Shown: positions 1 through 8,963, numbered from the stretch's first letter. The stretch is 64,000 bases of DNA from Eggerthellaceae bacterium (GCA_009782615.1 WRIS01000009.1:1-64000), one strand, 5' to 3'. The notes: generated from the letters alone by a model not told the origin. Program-made: numbers and translations.

Positions 1-237
1 ATTGTTGTTTTTAAGATAGGCGCACAATCCAGCTCCGTAGGTTCCGCATGATTCGATGCCAGCTTTTTCTACCTTCCCAAATGAACGTGCCCAGATAAGG
101 GCATGCTTGTAGCCCTGTGCATTCGCATCAAAGCTTTTGTTTCCAAGCCGCTCTCCGCTCGCGGTGATAACAGCCACCGTATGAAACTGTTTGTGGGTAT
201 CTGCTCCCATGATGACTAGTCTTGCTTTTTCTGCCAT
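1..237 (-). CDS. IS110-family transposase, N-terminal part (cut by window edge)
   Basis: Reading the minus strand from an ATG at 237 gives 79 codons open to the window edge. The protein opens with MAEKARLVIMGADTHKQFH and continues with a GIESCGTYGAGL segment. This is the N-terminal RuvC-like DEDD domain of IS110-family transposases: the Asp of GADTHK is the first acidic residue and the Glu of GIES the second. A good ribosome site (GGAAGG, about 246-251 on the minus strand) precedes the start. The C-terminal Ser-containing transposase domain lies outside the window. Whether the element is intact cannot be judged. The upstream region is unusually long and structured and is listed separately. 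Confidence 0.88.
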   Translation of the reverse strand, partial: MAEKARLVIMGADTHKQFHTVAVITASGERLGNKSFDANAQGYKHALIWARSFGKVEKAGIESCGTYGAGLCAYLKNNN

Positions 238-354
238 AATCTAAATCCTTCCTACTAGGGAGGCAAGGGCTAAGGCCGCCTGGACAATGCTATTATGAGT
301 TCTCTACGTTGAGTCAAGCTCCTATTAAGTCACGGCTCGGTCTTTTTCCTTGCG

Positions 355-460
355 TTTTACCAGGGGCTTTATCAACGTCGACGACAGGTCGAGCAAAAGG
401 CACTGAGCCAGCAATGACGTGGGTCAGAACAACGTGATAAAGCCCCACCTTTTCTTAGTA
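355..460 (-). ncRNA. Candidate IS110 bridge (seek) RNA region
   Basis: Between the IS110 transposase start and the likely outer end of the element, GGGGCTTTATC (363-373) pairs perfectly with GATAAAGCCCC (436-446). The stem extends through ACGT/ACGT (375-378 with 432-435) after one bulged base. The enclosed loop of about 53 nt has two smaller possible hairpins: CGAC/GTCG near 379-391, and CTGAGCC with GGGTCAG around 402-427. IS110-group elements are known to encode a two-loop guide RNA in the non-coding end upstream of the transposase. Location and shape fit, but loop-to-target pairing was not tested. Confidence 0.45.
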
Positions 461-619
461 TACAAAACTAGAGAAGGCAAGGCCTATTGTCTAATAGCAA
501 TGACGAAGGCGTTCGCCGACTTTACCAACTAGGGGAGATTTTCAAGCCCTCGCTGACCGATTTTGACCTGGGAGTATTCCGCCGTCTCTATTATTCTGCC
601 GCCTCTATCCAAGAATATA

Positions 620-656
620 AGAAGGGTTCTGTCCCCTCCAAGTACAGAACCCTTCT
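620..656. repeat. 13-bp inverted repeat, stem-loop
   Basis: AGAAGGGTTCTGT (620-632) and ACAGAACCCTTCT (644-656) form a perfect 13-bp stem with an 11-nt loop. There is no T-run on either side, so it is a weak candidate for an intrinsic terminator. It could be a mobile-element or protein-binding palindrome. It lies in the otherwise gene-free stretch 500-852, where I see no convincing coding region; minus-strand frames there look random. Confidence 0.5.
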
Positions 657-852
657 CGGTTACTGAAGCGTTTGCATGCTTCCGTAATATGAGCAGTATT
701 ATACTCCCTTTCACTCATGAAATGCTATACTTTCACTTCTGAAACAGCGCACAAAAGAGCGCCAACCACGCTCAAGAGCAACGACCGACAACGAACGTCA
801 CCAAAGCAACAAGACGAAGGCGAGATGATAGTACCGAAATGGTAATACGAAG

Positions 853-2193
853 ATGATAATACCGATACCAAGTCCTGCCATATCGATTGTGGGTCGCCAC
901 AATTCAGGTAAAACAACTAGCATCGAACAACTCATTGCTGAATTGGTCGCGCGGGACTATGACGTGGGAAGCATCAAACACCACAGCCATGTTGGTTTCG
1001 ACATCGACTATCCTGGGAAAGATTCGTATCGCCACCGCGCGGCAGGGGCAAGCCAAACCGTCATTGCAGCTCCTGGTCAAATTGCTTGCATCAAATCAAT
1101 TGACGGCGAAATCGAGTGCCGCGAAATCTTGCACACCATGCCAGGGCACGACCTTGTTATTGTCGAAGGATACCGAAAAAGTGGATTGCCCACGATTGAA
1201 ATCATGCGTAGCGGCAACGATGCTGACAGTCGTGTTGCCGACCTGTTCGCTGAGGGAGCAGAAAAAGGATGGGCGCTCGGCACCGATTTTACCCAGATGA
1301 CACGGGGCATTGTTGCTGCTGAAGAAGCCGACCCCTCCGATTTCACCCCTACCCCAAGGAAATCCGAAATACCCGAATCGGTGCAGCAGAAATTCACCGT
1401 TCACTCACCCGATCCTGTCGACATCTCAAACAAGCTGCCCACCGCGGAAACCGTTGCGATTATCACTGATATAAAAGAGGCTTTCACCGCGGCAAAAACC
1501 TACGGGATAGGCGCTTTTGCGCTCGACGATATCAAAGGACTTGCCGATTTCGTCGAAGCGCGCTTTGTGCGCCCCCGCGTAAGCGTGGTCATTCAAGCAG
1601 GAGGGGAAAGCCGCCGCATGGGACAGAGCAAGTCAACCATTCCCTTTGCGGGGCGCCCGCTCATTACCCGCCTTATCGAACGTCTTGCTCCCGTTGCCGA
1701 TGAATTGCTGATTACCACCAATGAAGCGCAGCGTTTGGCATTTTTGGCAGATGAATACCCCGAACTAGACATCAAACTTGTCCCCGATGTGTGCGATTGT
1801 CGCGGGGCTTTGCCAGGCTTATACACCGCCCTTAAACAGGCAAGCAACCCTTATGTTGCCGTTATTGCCTGTGATATGGTCTTTGCGTCGCCCGCCCTCG
1901 TGGTTGCCGAAGCGACCACCATGTATGAAACCGATGCCGATGTGGTGATTCCCGTGAACAAGCATGGCTTTGAGCCTTTCCACGCCACGTATCGCAAAGA
2001 TGCCTGCGTTTCGGCAATCAAAAAGAAGCTCGATGCAGGCGAAAAGCGCGCCCAGGCATTTTTCGGTGAAGTAAAGGTAGTTGAATTTCCCCAAGCGAAA
2101 GTGCTTGAAGTTGAACCTATGGGGGGCTGTTTCATCAACGCGAACACCCCTGAAGAACTTAAAGCCATCGAAGAATCCTTTCTTGCCGACTAG
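853..2193 (+). CDS. mobBA: MobB-MobA fusion, molybdopterin guanine dinucleotide synthesis
   Basis: The 446-residue protein joins two Moco enzymes. Residues 1 to about 235 are MobB-like: a P-loop GRHNSGKT (14-21), then the KHHSHVGFDIDYPGKDSYRHRAAGA region and LVIVEGYRKS, which are typical of MobB. Residues from about 243 are MobA, the GTP:molybdopterin guanylyltransferase, with the nucleotide-binding QAGGESRRMGQSK motif and an ACDMVF metal-site segment. The product attaches GMP to molybdopterin for DMSO-reductase-family enzymes in the cytoplasm. No strong ribosome site precedes the ATG. The next gene begins 8 bases after the stop, so the two are probably co-transcribed and point to respiratory Mo enzymes elsewhere in the genome. 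Confidence 0.9.
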   Translation: MIIPIPSPAISIVGRHNSGKTTSIEQLIAELVARDYDVGSIKHHSHVGFDIDYPGKDSYRHRAAGASQTVIAAPGQIACIKSIDGEIECREILHTMPGHDLVIVEGYRKSGLPTIEIMRSGNDADSRVADLFAEGAEKGWALGTDFTQMTRGIVAAEEADPSDFTPTPRKSEIPESVQQKFTVHSPDPVDISNKLPTAETVAIITDIKEAFTAAKTYGIGAFALDDIKGLADFVEARFVRPRVSVVIQAGGESRRMGQSKSTIPFAGRPLITRLIERLAPVADELLITTNEAQRLAFLADEYPELDIKLVPDVCDCRGALPGLYTALKQASNPYVAVIACDMVFASPALVVAEATTMYETDADVVIPVNKHGFEPFHATYRKDACVSAIKKKLDAGEKRAQAFFGEVKVVEFPQAKVLEVEPMGGCFINANTPEELKAIEESFLAD

Positions 2194-2201
2194 GAGCAGC
2201 C

Positions 2202-3350
2202 GTGCCAAACCTCATCGACATCGTTGAGATTGCCGAATCCCTTGAAAGCAAGGCGATTTTTGAGGCGCTTGACCGTTGCGTCGTGGTACGAAACAGGAAT
2301 GTCAAATGCAGAAAATGCGCGAAAGCCTGTTCGGTCGGTGCCATTTCCATTCAGAACAACAAACTCGAACTCGACCACCATATATGTGTGGGGTGCGGAG
2401 CGTGCACGGTGGTTTGCCCGACCGAAGCCTTGATACCGCTTCAGCCCTTTGACGAAGAATTGCACGCGGCAATCACCGAGGCGTGCCTTGCTACGGAAGG
2501 CATCGCACTTTTTGCTTGTGCGCGCATTGCTGCGAAAAAACTTGTTCATCCGACCCATTTTGCCGAGGTTTCTTGTCTTGCGCGGGTGGACGAAAGCGTT
2601 CTCTTGGCAGTAGCAGCGCACGAGGTCAGCCGCATTCTTTTGATTGAGGGCAATTGCACTACCTGCAAGTATCGTGACTGCATGAAAGGCTTTGACGAAA
2701 CCGTTTCGTCAGCGAACGCTCTTTTGGAAGCTGTTGGGAGTGAGCTCCGTGTTGAGAGGACTTCAGAATTTCCGCAGGAATTTTTGGCAGAAGATGCGTC
2801 GCGTATTTATGGTGCTGCACGCAGGGAGTTTTTCACGAAAGCGCGCGGAGGAGCAAAGGACGTCACGGGCAAAACCGTTGCCCTGATGCTCAAAGGCGAA
2901 AAAGACGAAAAGCCTCAAAGCCCTCAGCAGCGCTTGAAGGTATCTGCAGCAGGAACCCTGCCGCAGTTTGAAGCAAAACGTCGCATGAAAATTCTTGATG
3001 CAATGGATCGCATGGGCGGCTTGCGTGTTCCCGAAATAGAAACGCGTCTGTGGGGAAACGTCACCATTGATTTGGATAAATGTAATTCTTGCCGCATCTG
3101 TACAACCTTTTGCCCTACGGGAGCCTTGCACAAGATTGAAACGGAAAAAGACGGCGAAAAGAAGTTTGACATCGAATTTTCAGTAGCTGATTGTGTGCAG
3201 TGTAAAACGTGTGTTGATATCTGCATCAAGCGCTGTATCGAAGTTGATTCGCTTGTTTCAGCCGAAGAACTTTTCGATTTCGAACCGCGCTTCATTGCCA
3301 TTCCGATCCCTCAAAAAAAGCAAAACGTTCTTGATGGTCTACATCGCTAA
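2202..3350 (+). CDS. Protein with four Fe-S cluster motifs, possible Mo-enzyme accessory ferredoxin
   Basis: The 382-residue protein starts at GTG, with the ribosome site (AGGAG) overlapping the mobBA stop. It has an N-terminal pair of cysteine sets (C36-x2-C39-x3-C43, which is incomplete, and C62-x2-C65-x2-C68-x3-C72-P). A central region carries further cysteines (CTTCKYRDC). A C-terminal bacterial ferredoxin pair (CNSCRICTTFCP and CVQCKTCVDIC) completes it. This predicts several [4Fe-4S] clusters and an electron-transfer role. The central region resembles hydrogenase-delta/CoB-reductase-like Fe-S domains only vaguely. Its link to Moco synthesis suggests an accessory or electron carrier for a molybdoenzyme, but that is inference from position. 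I do not recognise a named family. Confidence 0.75.
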   Translation: MPNLIDIVEIAESLESKAIFEALDRCVVVRNRNVKCRKCAKACSVGAISIQNNKLELDHHICVGCGACTVVCPTEALIPLQPFDEELHAAITEACLATEGIALFACARIAAKKLVHPTHFAEVSCLARVDESVLLAVAAHEVSRILLIEGNCTTCKYRDCMKGFDETVSSANALLEAVGSELRVERTSEFPQEFLAEDASRIYGAARREFFTKARGGAKDVTGKTVALMLKGEKDEKPQSPQQRLKVSAAGTLPQFEAKRRMKILDAMDRMGGLRVPEIETRLWGNVTIDLDKCNSCRICTTFCPTGALHKIETEKDGEKKFDIEFSVADCVQCKTCVDICIKRCIEVDSLVSAEELFDFEPRFIAIPIPQKKQNVLDGLHR

Positions 3351-3725
3351 GCCATTTCGCTTTCAGGACTGATTCCTTGACAAATTATCGGGCTGGCACC
3401 ACAGCAACATCGCGTCAGCGTCACGCCAACGCCATAACAACATCATGTCAACCTCGAACCGACATCTCCCCGATTTCAACCCTAAGCCCTGCGCTAAGAC
3501 CATTTCAATTTTTGGACTGGTTCTGACCCTAACTCAACCAAATCTCCTCTCTGGTTCGGGCTAAACTACCGCTAAAACCCTCCCTAATTTTGAGGTTAAT
3601 TTTCCTTAATTTTATGGTGCTTAGCAAGCGAAAAATCTCCCAAAACAGGCTTTGAAGTGGTATGCTTTCAGTTGGCATCAAGTAAGCGCCAAAGGATTAA
3701 ACCCTTCTGAAGGAGGAAAAAAGAC
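3351..3725. other. Gene-free stretch with imperfect direct repeat and extended -10
   Basis: No convincing coding region. Two stretches, about 3350-3383 and 3500-3533, share the layout gctaag-ccatttc-ggactg-ttc-tgac, so one is probably a diverged copy of the other. TGGTATGCT at 3658-3666 fits an extended -10 promoter for the downstream ABC operon. A strong ribosome site (GAAGGAGG) sits just before the ATG at 3726. Confidence 0.4.
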
Positions 3726-4439
3726 ATGGCAATCATTGAGATTAACGGACTGGTAAAGGACTTCGGTAAATTCAGGGCACTTGACGGTGTCGACCTAGCG
3801 GTCGAGCAAGGTGAAGTCCATGCTTTTTTGGGCCCTAACGGTGCTGGCAAAAGCACAACCATTCGTTGTTTGCTGGGAATTTTGCGTTGCACCGAGGGCA
3901 GCGTCAGCATGTTCGGGAAAGACGCATGGGCACATGCGGTTGAGCTCCATAAACGAGTCGCCTTCGTTCCTGGGGACGTGAACCTCTGGAGTAATTTTAC
4001 GGGTGGGGAAGTAATCGATTTGTTCTTGTCGCTCAATGGGGGTAAGGCAAACGAAGAAAAACGTGCGAAATACCTGGAACTATTCGAGCTTGACCCTTCT
4101 AAGAAGTGCCGTACGTATAGCAAAGGCAACCGTCAAAAAGTCGCCCTCGTCGCAGCGTTTGCTTCAGACGCAGAACTGTTTGTTCTCGATGAGCCAACCA
4201 GCGGTCTTGACCCGCTCATGGAAAAGGTGTTCCAAAACTCCATCACAGAAATCATGAAAGAGGGAAAGACGGTTCTTTTGTCCTCCCATATCTTGAGCGA
4301 AGTTGAAAAACTTGCCGATAGCGTAAGCATTATTCGTGAGGGCAAAATTGTCGAAAGCGGCTCGATGGCAGACATCGCAGCAAAAGCGCACGGACGCACC
4401 TTAGAAGAATTTTTCCTCGCCGAATATGAGGGGAAGTGA
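3726..4439 (+). CDS. ABC exporter ATP-binding protein
   Basis: This 237-residue ATPase is the usual size for a DrrA/CcmA-type exporter subunit. It has Walker [10 protein letters not shown] (36-44), Walker [14 protein letters not shown], a switch His in [11 protein letters not shown], and a divergent signature region (YSKGNRQK in place of LSGGQ). The latter is common in the polyketide/tetronasin exporter class. The next gene, starting 8 bases after the stop, encodes the matching large membrane partner, so the pair forms one transporter at the cytoplasmic membrane. Substrate unknown: lipid, antibiotic and peptide are all possible. The leader has a likely extended -10 at 3658-3666. Confidence 0.88.
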   Translation: MAIIEINGLVKDFGKFRALDGVDLAVEQGEVHAFLGPNGAGKSTTIRCLLGILRCTEGSVSMFGKDAWAHAVELHKRVAFVPGDVNLWSNFTGGEVIDLFLSLNGGKANEEKRAKYLELFELDPSKKCRTYSKGNRQKVALVAAFASDAELFVLDEPTSGLDPLMEKVFQNSITEIMKEGKTVLLSSHILSEVEKLADSVSIIREGKIVESGSMADIAAKAHGRTLEEFFLAEYEGK

Positions 4440-4446
4440 CGCAACC

Positions 4447-6039
4447 ATGAGCAATAATTTTGCACGGCTTGGAACCTATCTTTGGTTCCTTTGTCGCCGC
4501 GAACGCATCATATCTCCTATCTGGATTGCTTGTATAGCAGGGCTTTCGGCCTTGTTTGCGGGGCTCTATCCGTCAATTGCAGCTAATGATGCAGAAATCT
4601 ATCAACTGGCATTAACGATGACGACACCCTCAATGGTTGCGATGATGGGTCCTGTTTATGGCATGGAAGATTTATCGCATGCAAGCCTTATGGCTCAAGA
4701 ATGTCTGGTTTGGTTCTTGGTTGCTGCGGCGATAATGAACATATTTTTAGTTAATCGCCATACCCGAGTTGACGAAGAGCTGGGCAGGCTGGAAATGTTT
4801 CGTGCGATGCCCGTTGGGCGCTTAACGGGAAGTTTGGCAACCATCAAGCTTGCCTTTGGCGTAAACCTTCTTGTTGCCGCTATAACGACTCTTGCTTTTA
4901 TTGTGCTTGATATTGGCGGAACAACCGCTGCTGGAGCCTTCGCCTACGGGTTTTCCATTGGCGCGGTTGGGTTTTTGTTCGCAGCTTTAACGCTTTTGGC
5001 GGCACAAATTTTCTCAACTTCACGTGCAGTAAGCGCCTTTGGCTTTGTGTTGTTGGGTGTTTTCTACATCATGCGCGCAATGGGTGATGTGGCAGAAAAC
5101 GCTTTGTCCTATATTTCTCCTTTGGGATTAGGGCTTAAGGTTGAAGCATTTTACAGTAACGATGTGATGCCGCTTATCGTTTTGCTTGTTGAAGGCGTGG
5201 TGTTTGTAGCAATAGCGCTGGCAATAGCTGCTGTGCGCGACCACGGGTCAGGCGTAATACCCGCACGAGCAGGCAAAGCGCATGCGTCACGTTTCCTTAA
5301 AAGCCCCTTAGGGCTTGCGTGGCGTCTTTCAAAAGGTACCTCACTCGGTTGGGCAGCAGGTTTGTTTTTGCTCGGCGTGTCTTACGGCAGCGTTTGTGCA
5401 GAGGTTGACAGTTTTGTTGAGGGAAGCGAAATGATGCAACAATTTATTGGCGCGTCCGCTACTCAATCGCTGCTTGATGGTTATGTTGCGGTAATCTTTA
5501 TGATTATGTCTATGCTGGTCAGTGTGCCTATTGTGATGACGGTGCTGCGCATCCATAGTGAAGAAAAACGAGGTCGCCTCGAGCAGGTTTTATCGAAAGC
5601 TGTGCCCCGAGTGCGCCTTTATGGAGCATTCATCTTTATAGCGCTTATCGAAAGCGTTGTTCTTGAACTGATGCTTGCCTTGGGTTTGTGGGTGACCGCA
5701 GGTGGTCAGCTCGCGCTCGATGTTGTTGTGTGTGCGAGTCTCTGTTACCTCCCGGCAATTTGGGCGATTGCAGGAATTGCCGCAGTGCTCGTGGGCTTCT
5801 TGCCGCGATTGACGGCACTCGTTTGGGCGGTTTTTGGCTATGCTTTTGTCGCTATGTATTTCAGCAAAATGATGGAACTACCTGATTGGATGTTGAAAGC
5901 TACTCTATTTGGCAACATCCCTCAGTTACCCGTGGAGGATTTTACTCTGGTTCCCTTGGTGGTGCTCACTCTTGTTGCCGTGGCGTTTTTTGCGCTTGGT
6001 CTTGCCCGCTTCAGAACACGCGACATCTTAACGAACTAG
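4447..6039 (+). CDS. ABC-2 type exporter permease, large 12-helix form
   Basis: The preferred start is ATG 4447, preceded by GAGGGGAAG; an in-frame ATG at 4426 would overlap the ATPase and has no ribosome site. The protein of about 530 residues has two halves of about six hydrophobic helices each. Both halves carry the EExxGRLE signature found in tetronasin/polyketide exporter permeases (DEELGRLEMFRAMPVGR near residue 110 and EEKRGRLEQVLSKAVPR near 380). It therefore acts as a fused dimer with the ATPase encoded just upstream. A terminator follows within 40 bases of the stop. Confidence 0.87.
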   Translation: MSNNFARLGTYLWFLCRRERIISPIWIACIAGLSALFAGLYPSIAANDAEIYQLALTMTTPSMVAMMGPVYGMEDLSHASLMAQECLVWFLVAAAIMNIFLVNRHTRVDEELGRLEMFRAMPVGRLTGSLATIKLAFGVNLLVAAITTLAFIVLDIGGTTAAGAFAYGFSIGAVGFLFAALTLLAAQIFSTSRAVSAFGFVLLGVFYIMRAMGDVAENALSYISPLGLGLKVEAFYSNDVMPLIVLLVEGVVFVAIALAIAAVRDHGSGVIPARAGKAHASRFLKSPLGLAWRLSKGTSLGWAAGLFLLGVSYGSVCAEVDSFVEGSEMMQQFIGASATQSLLDGYVAVIFMIMSMLVSVPIVMTVLRIHSEEKRGRLEQVLSKAVPRVRLYGAFIFIALIESVVLELMLALGLWVTAGGQLALDVVVCASLCYLPAIWAIAGIAAVLVGFLPRLTALVWAVFGYAFVAMYFSKMMELPDWMLKATLFGNIPQLPVEDFTLVPLVVLTLVAVAFFALGLARFRTRDILTN

Positions 6040-6068
6040 CTTCGCTTTAGCTTCACGAAAGATTTGAT

Positions 6069-6103
6069 AAAAGCCCCTTGGAATACTTTTCCGAGGGGCT
6101 TTT
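6069..6103 (+). terminator. Rho-independent terminator after ABC exporter operon
   Basis: AAAAGCCCCT and AGGGGCTTTT form a stem around a 15-base spacer, ending in a T-run. The matching A-run at the 5' side would let it work in both directions. Confidence 0.8.
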
Positions 6104-6104
6104 C

Positions 6105-6230
6105 GTGTGTCAGGGGGACGTATAACTTGACACACCCAGGTCTTGACGCGCAATGACAGGATAGGGGCAAGGGCGCGGAACCGCAAGGGCGAGGAAGGGT
6201 GTGTCAAGTTATACGTCCCCCTGACACACC
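6105..6230. repeat. Long palindromic REP pair (BIME-like)
   Basis: A 33-base arm at 6105-6137 (begins GTGTGTCAGGGGGACG, ends ACTTGACACACCC) returns as its exact reverse complement at about 6197-6229, with about 60 bases between. Each arm also holds its own partial palindrome (gtgtca...tgacac). A third short copy of the end (ccctgacacac) follows at 6230-6240. The same arm, with small changes, occurs at 24309-24427 and 13749-13779, so this is a dispersed family. Such GGGGACG-containing repeats resemble REP sequences mobilised by RAYT transposases; no RAYT gene lies in this window. Confidence 0.85.
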
Positions 6231-6287
6231 CCTGACACACATGCAGGAAACGACGGAAACATCAACAACCCGCAATCTTTACTTTCG

Positions 6288-6316
6288 TTCACCCACCTGT
6301 ATGCCTATGCTATACT
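6288..6316 (+). promoter_or_regulatory. Likely promoter of the amino-acid ABC operon
   Basis: TTCACC (6288-6293) and TATACT (6311-6316) are separated by 17 bases, about 90 bases upstream of the binding-protein start. The -10 is close to consensus and the -35 is partial. Confidence 0.5.
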
Positions 6317-6404
6317 GCTATCTTTAGTGCACTAGTGTTGTAGAGTGCTAAAGGTAAAGAAAAAGAGGGGCGTTCAAAACGAACGCAACAAAGGAGGAGA
6401 AAGT

Positions 6405-7235
6405 ATGAAAAGAAGGCTTACGATAATTGCAAGTTTAGTTCTGACCTTGGGTCTGGCAGTTTTTATGCTGGCAGGTTGCACAGGTTCAGAGCCCGAAGGT
6501 CAGCCTAGCTTGGAAGACCGCACCACACTCGTCGTTGGTTTCGACCAGGATTTCCCGCCCTACGGCTATGTCGGCGATGATGGTGAATTCACTGGCTTTG
6601 ACCTCGATCTTGCAAAAGAAGTTTGCGAACGTCTTGGTTGGGAAGTGGAATACAAGCCCATCAACTGGGATACCAAAGACCTTGAGATTTCCAGTGGCGC
6701 GATTGATTGTATCTGGAACGGTTTCACCATTGAGGGTCGTGAAGATGCCTACACGTTTACCAGCCCCTATATGGACAACAGCCAAGTTGTTGTCGTAAAG
6801 GCTGATTCAGGCATTGCTACTCTTGAAGATTTGGCAGGCAAGACAGTCATGGCGCAAGTTGATAGCGCTGCGTTCTATCTGCTTGATGCCGAGGGAGACC
6901 AAAGCGAACTGGCAGCAACTTTCGGCAAGCTGATGACGGTTGCTGATTACAACAGCGCTTTCATGGAACTTGAAAGTGGTGCTGTTAATGCAGTTGCTAT
7001 GGACTTGCCTGTGGCGAAATTCCAAATTGCTGGCAAAGAAAGCCTCTTCACCATTCTTGAGGAAACCCCGCTTTCTGCTGAGCACTATGGCGTTGGCTTC
7101 TTGCTGGGCAACACCGAACTGCGCGACCAAATCGAAGCAACTTTGCTGGAAATGGTTGCTGATGGTACGGTTGAGAGCTTGTGCGAAAAATACGCTGACC
7201 AAGGCATTAGCTACACCATGTGGATTCTGCGCTAA
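6405..7235 (+). CDS. Polar amino-acid ABC transporter substrate-binding lipoprotein
   Basis: The start is ATG 6405, behind a near-perfect ribosome site (AAAGGAGG). The 276-residue protein begins with a lipoprotein signal peptide (MKRRL, hydrophobic core, LAGC lipobox near residue 25), so it is anchored outside the membrane. The mature part is an SBP_bac_3 domain: it opens with LVVGFDQDFPPYGYVGDDGEFTGFDLDLAKEV, has WDTKDLEISSGAIDCIWNG in the binding lobe and ends with the usual ADGTVESLCEKY. It captures a polar amino acid (glutamine, cystine or arginine class) for the permease and ATPase that follow. The exact ligand cannot be read from the sequence. Confidence 0.92.
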   Translation: MKRRLTIIASLVLTLGLAVFMLAGCTGSEPEGQPSLEDRTTLVVGFDQDFPPYGYVGDDGEFTGFDLDLAKEVCERLGWEVEYKPINWDTKDLEISSGAIDCIWNGFTIEGREDAYTFTSPYMDNSQVVVVKADSGIATLEDLAGKTVMAQVDSAAFYLLDAEGDQSELAATFGKLMTVADYNSAFMELESGAVNAVAMDLPVAKFQIAGKESLFTILEETPLSAEHYGVGFLLGNTELRDQIEATLLEMVADGTVESLCEKYADQGISYTMWILR

Positions 7236-7250
7236 CTTAAGCATTTACAA

Positions 7251-7278
7251 GACCGCACCCAGTTTTTCGGGTGCGGTC
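7251..7278 (+). terminator. Intra-operon attenuating hairpin
   Basis: GACCGCACCC (7251-7260) pairs with GGGTGCGGTC (7269-7278) and is followed by a short T-rich run. Lying between binding-protein and permease genes, it probably lowers expression of the membrane parts relative to the binding protein, a common arrangement in these operons. Confidence 0.65.
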
Positions 7279-7299
7279 TCTCTTTGAGAAGGACAAAGC

Positions 7300-7953
7300 A
7301 TGGAAATGGCGACGATGCTGACGATGCTGGGAAAAGGCTTTCTCGTCAGTTTGCAGATATTTTTCTTCACCCTGCTTGGGTCGTTGCCGCTTGGTCTTAT
7401 GGTCGCGTTTGGGCGTATGAGTAAATTCAAACCCCTTTCCTTACTGGTGCAGCTGTATATTTCCATCATGCGCGGCACCCCCCTTATGCTTCAGCTTATG
7501 GTGGTCTACTACGTGCCCTACTTCGGGTTCGGAATATCTATGGGGGATGGGTATCGCTTCACCGCAACCATCATTGCCTTTGTCATCAATTATTCGGCTT
7601 ATTTTGCCGAAATCTATCGCAGCGGGATTCAATCTATTCCTCGGGGGCAATATGAAGCGTCGGGTGTTTTGGGCTATTCTCGCGTGCAGACCTTTTTCCT
7701 GATTGTTTTTCCGCAGGTAATCAAAAGGATTTTACCCCCAGTAACAAATGAAGTCATTACCTTGGTGAAAGACACTTCACTTTCCTTTGTGCTCAGCGTG
7801 CCTGAAATGTTTACTACCGCGCGCGCCATTGCTGCTGCACAAAAGGCAATGACTTCCTTTGTGGTTGCTGGGGTGTTTTACTACATCTTTAATCTTGTGG
7901 TGGCTTCCGCCATGAATTTCTTTGAGAAGAAAATGAACTACTATCATGAATGA
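7300..7953 (+). CDS. Polar amino-acid ABC transporter permease
   Basis: The 217-residue membrane protein has about five helices and the His/Glu/Gln permease layout: [27 protein letters not shown] at the start, then [15 protein letters not shown], the [22 protein letters not shown] coupling loop (EAA motif that docks the ATPase), and [20 protein letters not shown] ribosome site (AGAAGGA) precedes the ATG. The 3' end overlaps the ATPase start by 8 bases, indicating translational coupling. It forms a homodimeric channel in the cytoplasmic membrane. Confidence 0.93.
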   Translation: MEMATMLTMLGKGFLVSLQIFFFTLLGSLPLGLMVAFGRMSKFKPLSLLVQLYISIMRGTPLMLQLMVVYYVPYFGFGISMGDGYRFTATIIAFVINYSAYFAEIYRSGIQSIPRGQYEASGVLGYSRVQTFFLIVFPQVIKRILPPVTNEVITLVKDTSLSFVLSVPEMFTTARAIAAAQKAMTSFVVAGVFYYIFNLVVASAMNFFEKKMNYYHE

Positions 7954-8860
7954 GAAGATACCGACAATGCCCACCGCACAGATGCAGCCAGCATCGCAGC
8001 CCACGCAAGCGCAGCGACCCCAGCCGCCCGCGCAACCAACGCTTGCGCAGCAGCCCCAGCAGCCCATGCAAGCGCAGCCCACGCAAGCACAGCAGCCCCA
8101 GCCGCTGCTTTGCATCGAACACATCAAAAAGAGTTTCGGCGAGGTGTGCGTTTTGCAAGACATCAGCATGCAGGTGGCAAAAGGGGAAGTGCTCGCGATT
8201 ATCGGTCCTTCGGGCTCGGGCAAATCGACCTTGTTACGTTGCGCCACTCTTCTAGAAACGTTTGAAAGCGGGAAACTTGCTTTTGAAAACGTGGTCGTTG
8301 TCGAAAACAACGAAGAGGGACACGCTGTCTATGCACCAAAAAGTGTACAAAAACAAGCAAAGATGAAGTTCGGGCTGGTTTTCCAAAACTTCAACCTGTT
8401 CCCTCATTATTCGGTTATACACAATATCGTTTCCGCGCCGCTGCGTGTACAGAAGCGTTCAAAAGAAGAGGTCTTTGAACAGGCACATGCCCTCATTGCA
8501 AAAATGGGACTTGGCGGAAAAGAAACGATGATGCCGTGCGAACTTTCAGGCGGCCAGCAGCAGCGGGTTGCTATTGCCCGCGCCTTGGCGCTCAACCCCG
8601 AAATACTTTTTTTCGATGAACCGACCAGCGCACTTGACCCCGAACTGACGCGGGAAGTGCTAACGGTTATTCGCGATTTGGCAGCCGAGCACATGACTAT
8701 GGTCATTGTCACCCACGAGATGTTTTTCGCGCGCGATGTTGCCGACCGTATTATCTTTATGGAAGAAGGCGTAATTGTCGAAGAGGGCAAAGCAACCGAC
8801 ATCATCAGCAACCCCCAACAGGCGCGCACTAAAGCATTTCTTTCTACCTATGCCACGTAA
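7946..8860 (+). CDS. Polar amino-acid ABC transporter ATPase with Pro/Gln-rich N-terminal extension
   Basis: The catalytic part from about residue 53 is a normal GlnQ/HisP ATPase: [19 protein letters not shown], Walker [10 protein letters not shown], signature [15 protein letters not shown], Walker [15 protein letters not shown], and [14 protein letters not shown]. The protein is 304 residues against about 245 for the family. The extra length is an N-terminal segment of about 52 residues made almost only of Pro, Gln, Ala, Met and Thr, built from repeats of the QPTQAQ(Q/R)PQP type. Such a segment is probably disordered; its role is unknown. A later start would remove it, but no in-frame start with a ribosome site lies close to the conserved domain. 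Confidence 0.9.
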   Translation: MNEKIPTMPTAQMQPASQPTQAQRPQPPAQPTLAQQPQQPMQAQPTQAQQPQPLLCIEHIKKSFGEVCVLQDISMQVAKGEVLAIIGPSGSGKSTLLRCATLLETFESGKLAFENVVVVENNEEGHAVYAPKSVQKQAKMKFGLVFQNFNLFPHYSVIHNIVSAPLRVQKRSKEEVFEQAHALIAKMGLGGKETMMPCELSGGQQQRVAIARALALNPEILFFDEPTSALDPELTREVLTVIRDLAAEHMTMVIVTHEMFFARDVADRIIFMEEGVIVEEGKATDIISNPQQARTKAFLSTYAT

Positions 8861-8963
8861 AAGCGAACAAGTTATGCTGATTTGGTAAAAAGCGGACAGT
8901 CAATCGGCGAAAGGATAGAGCACAAGGGTATAATTCTCAAGCAGAATAAGCAGGTTTAACCGA

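Larger units (their letters stand above)
1..500 (-). mobile_element. IS110-family insertion sequence, 5' portion
   Basis: This covers the transposase start and the non-coding region upstream of it. IS110 elements lack classical terminal inverted repeats, so the outer boundary near 460-530 is only a guess. It rests on where the large stem (363-446) ends and ordinary sequence with a short repeat (tagcaatgacgaagg, from about 494) begins. Confidence 0.55.
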
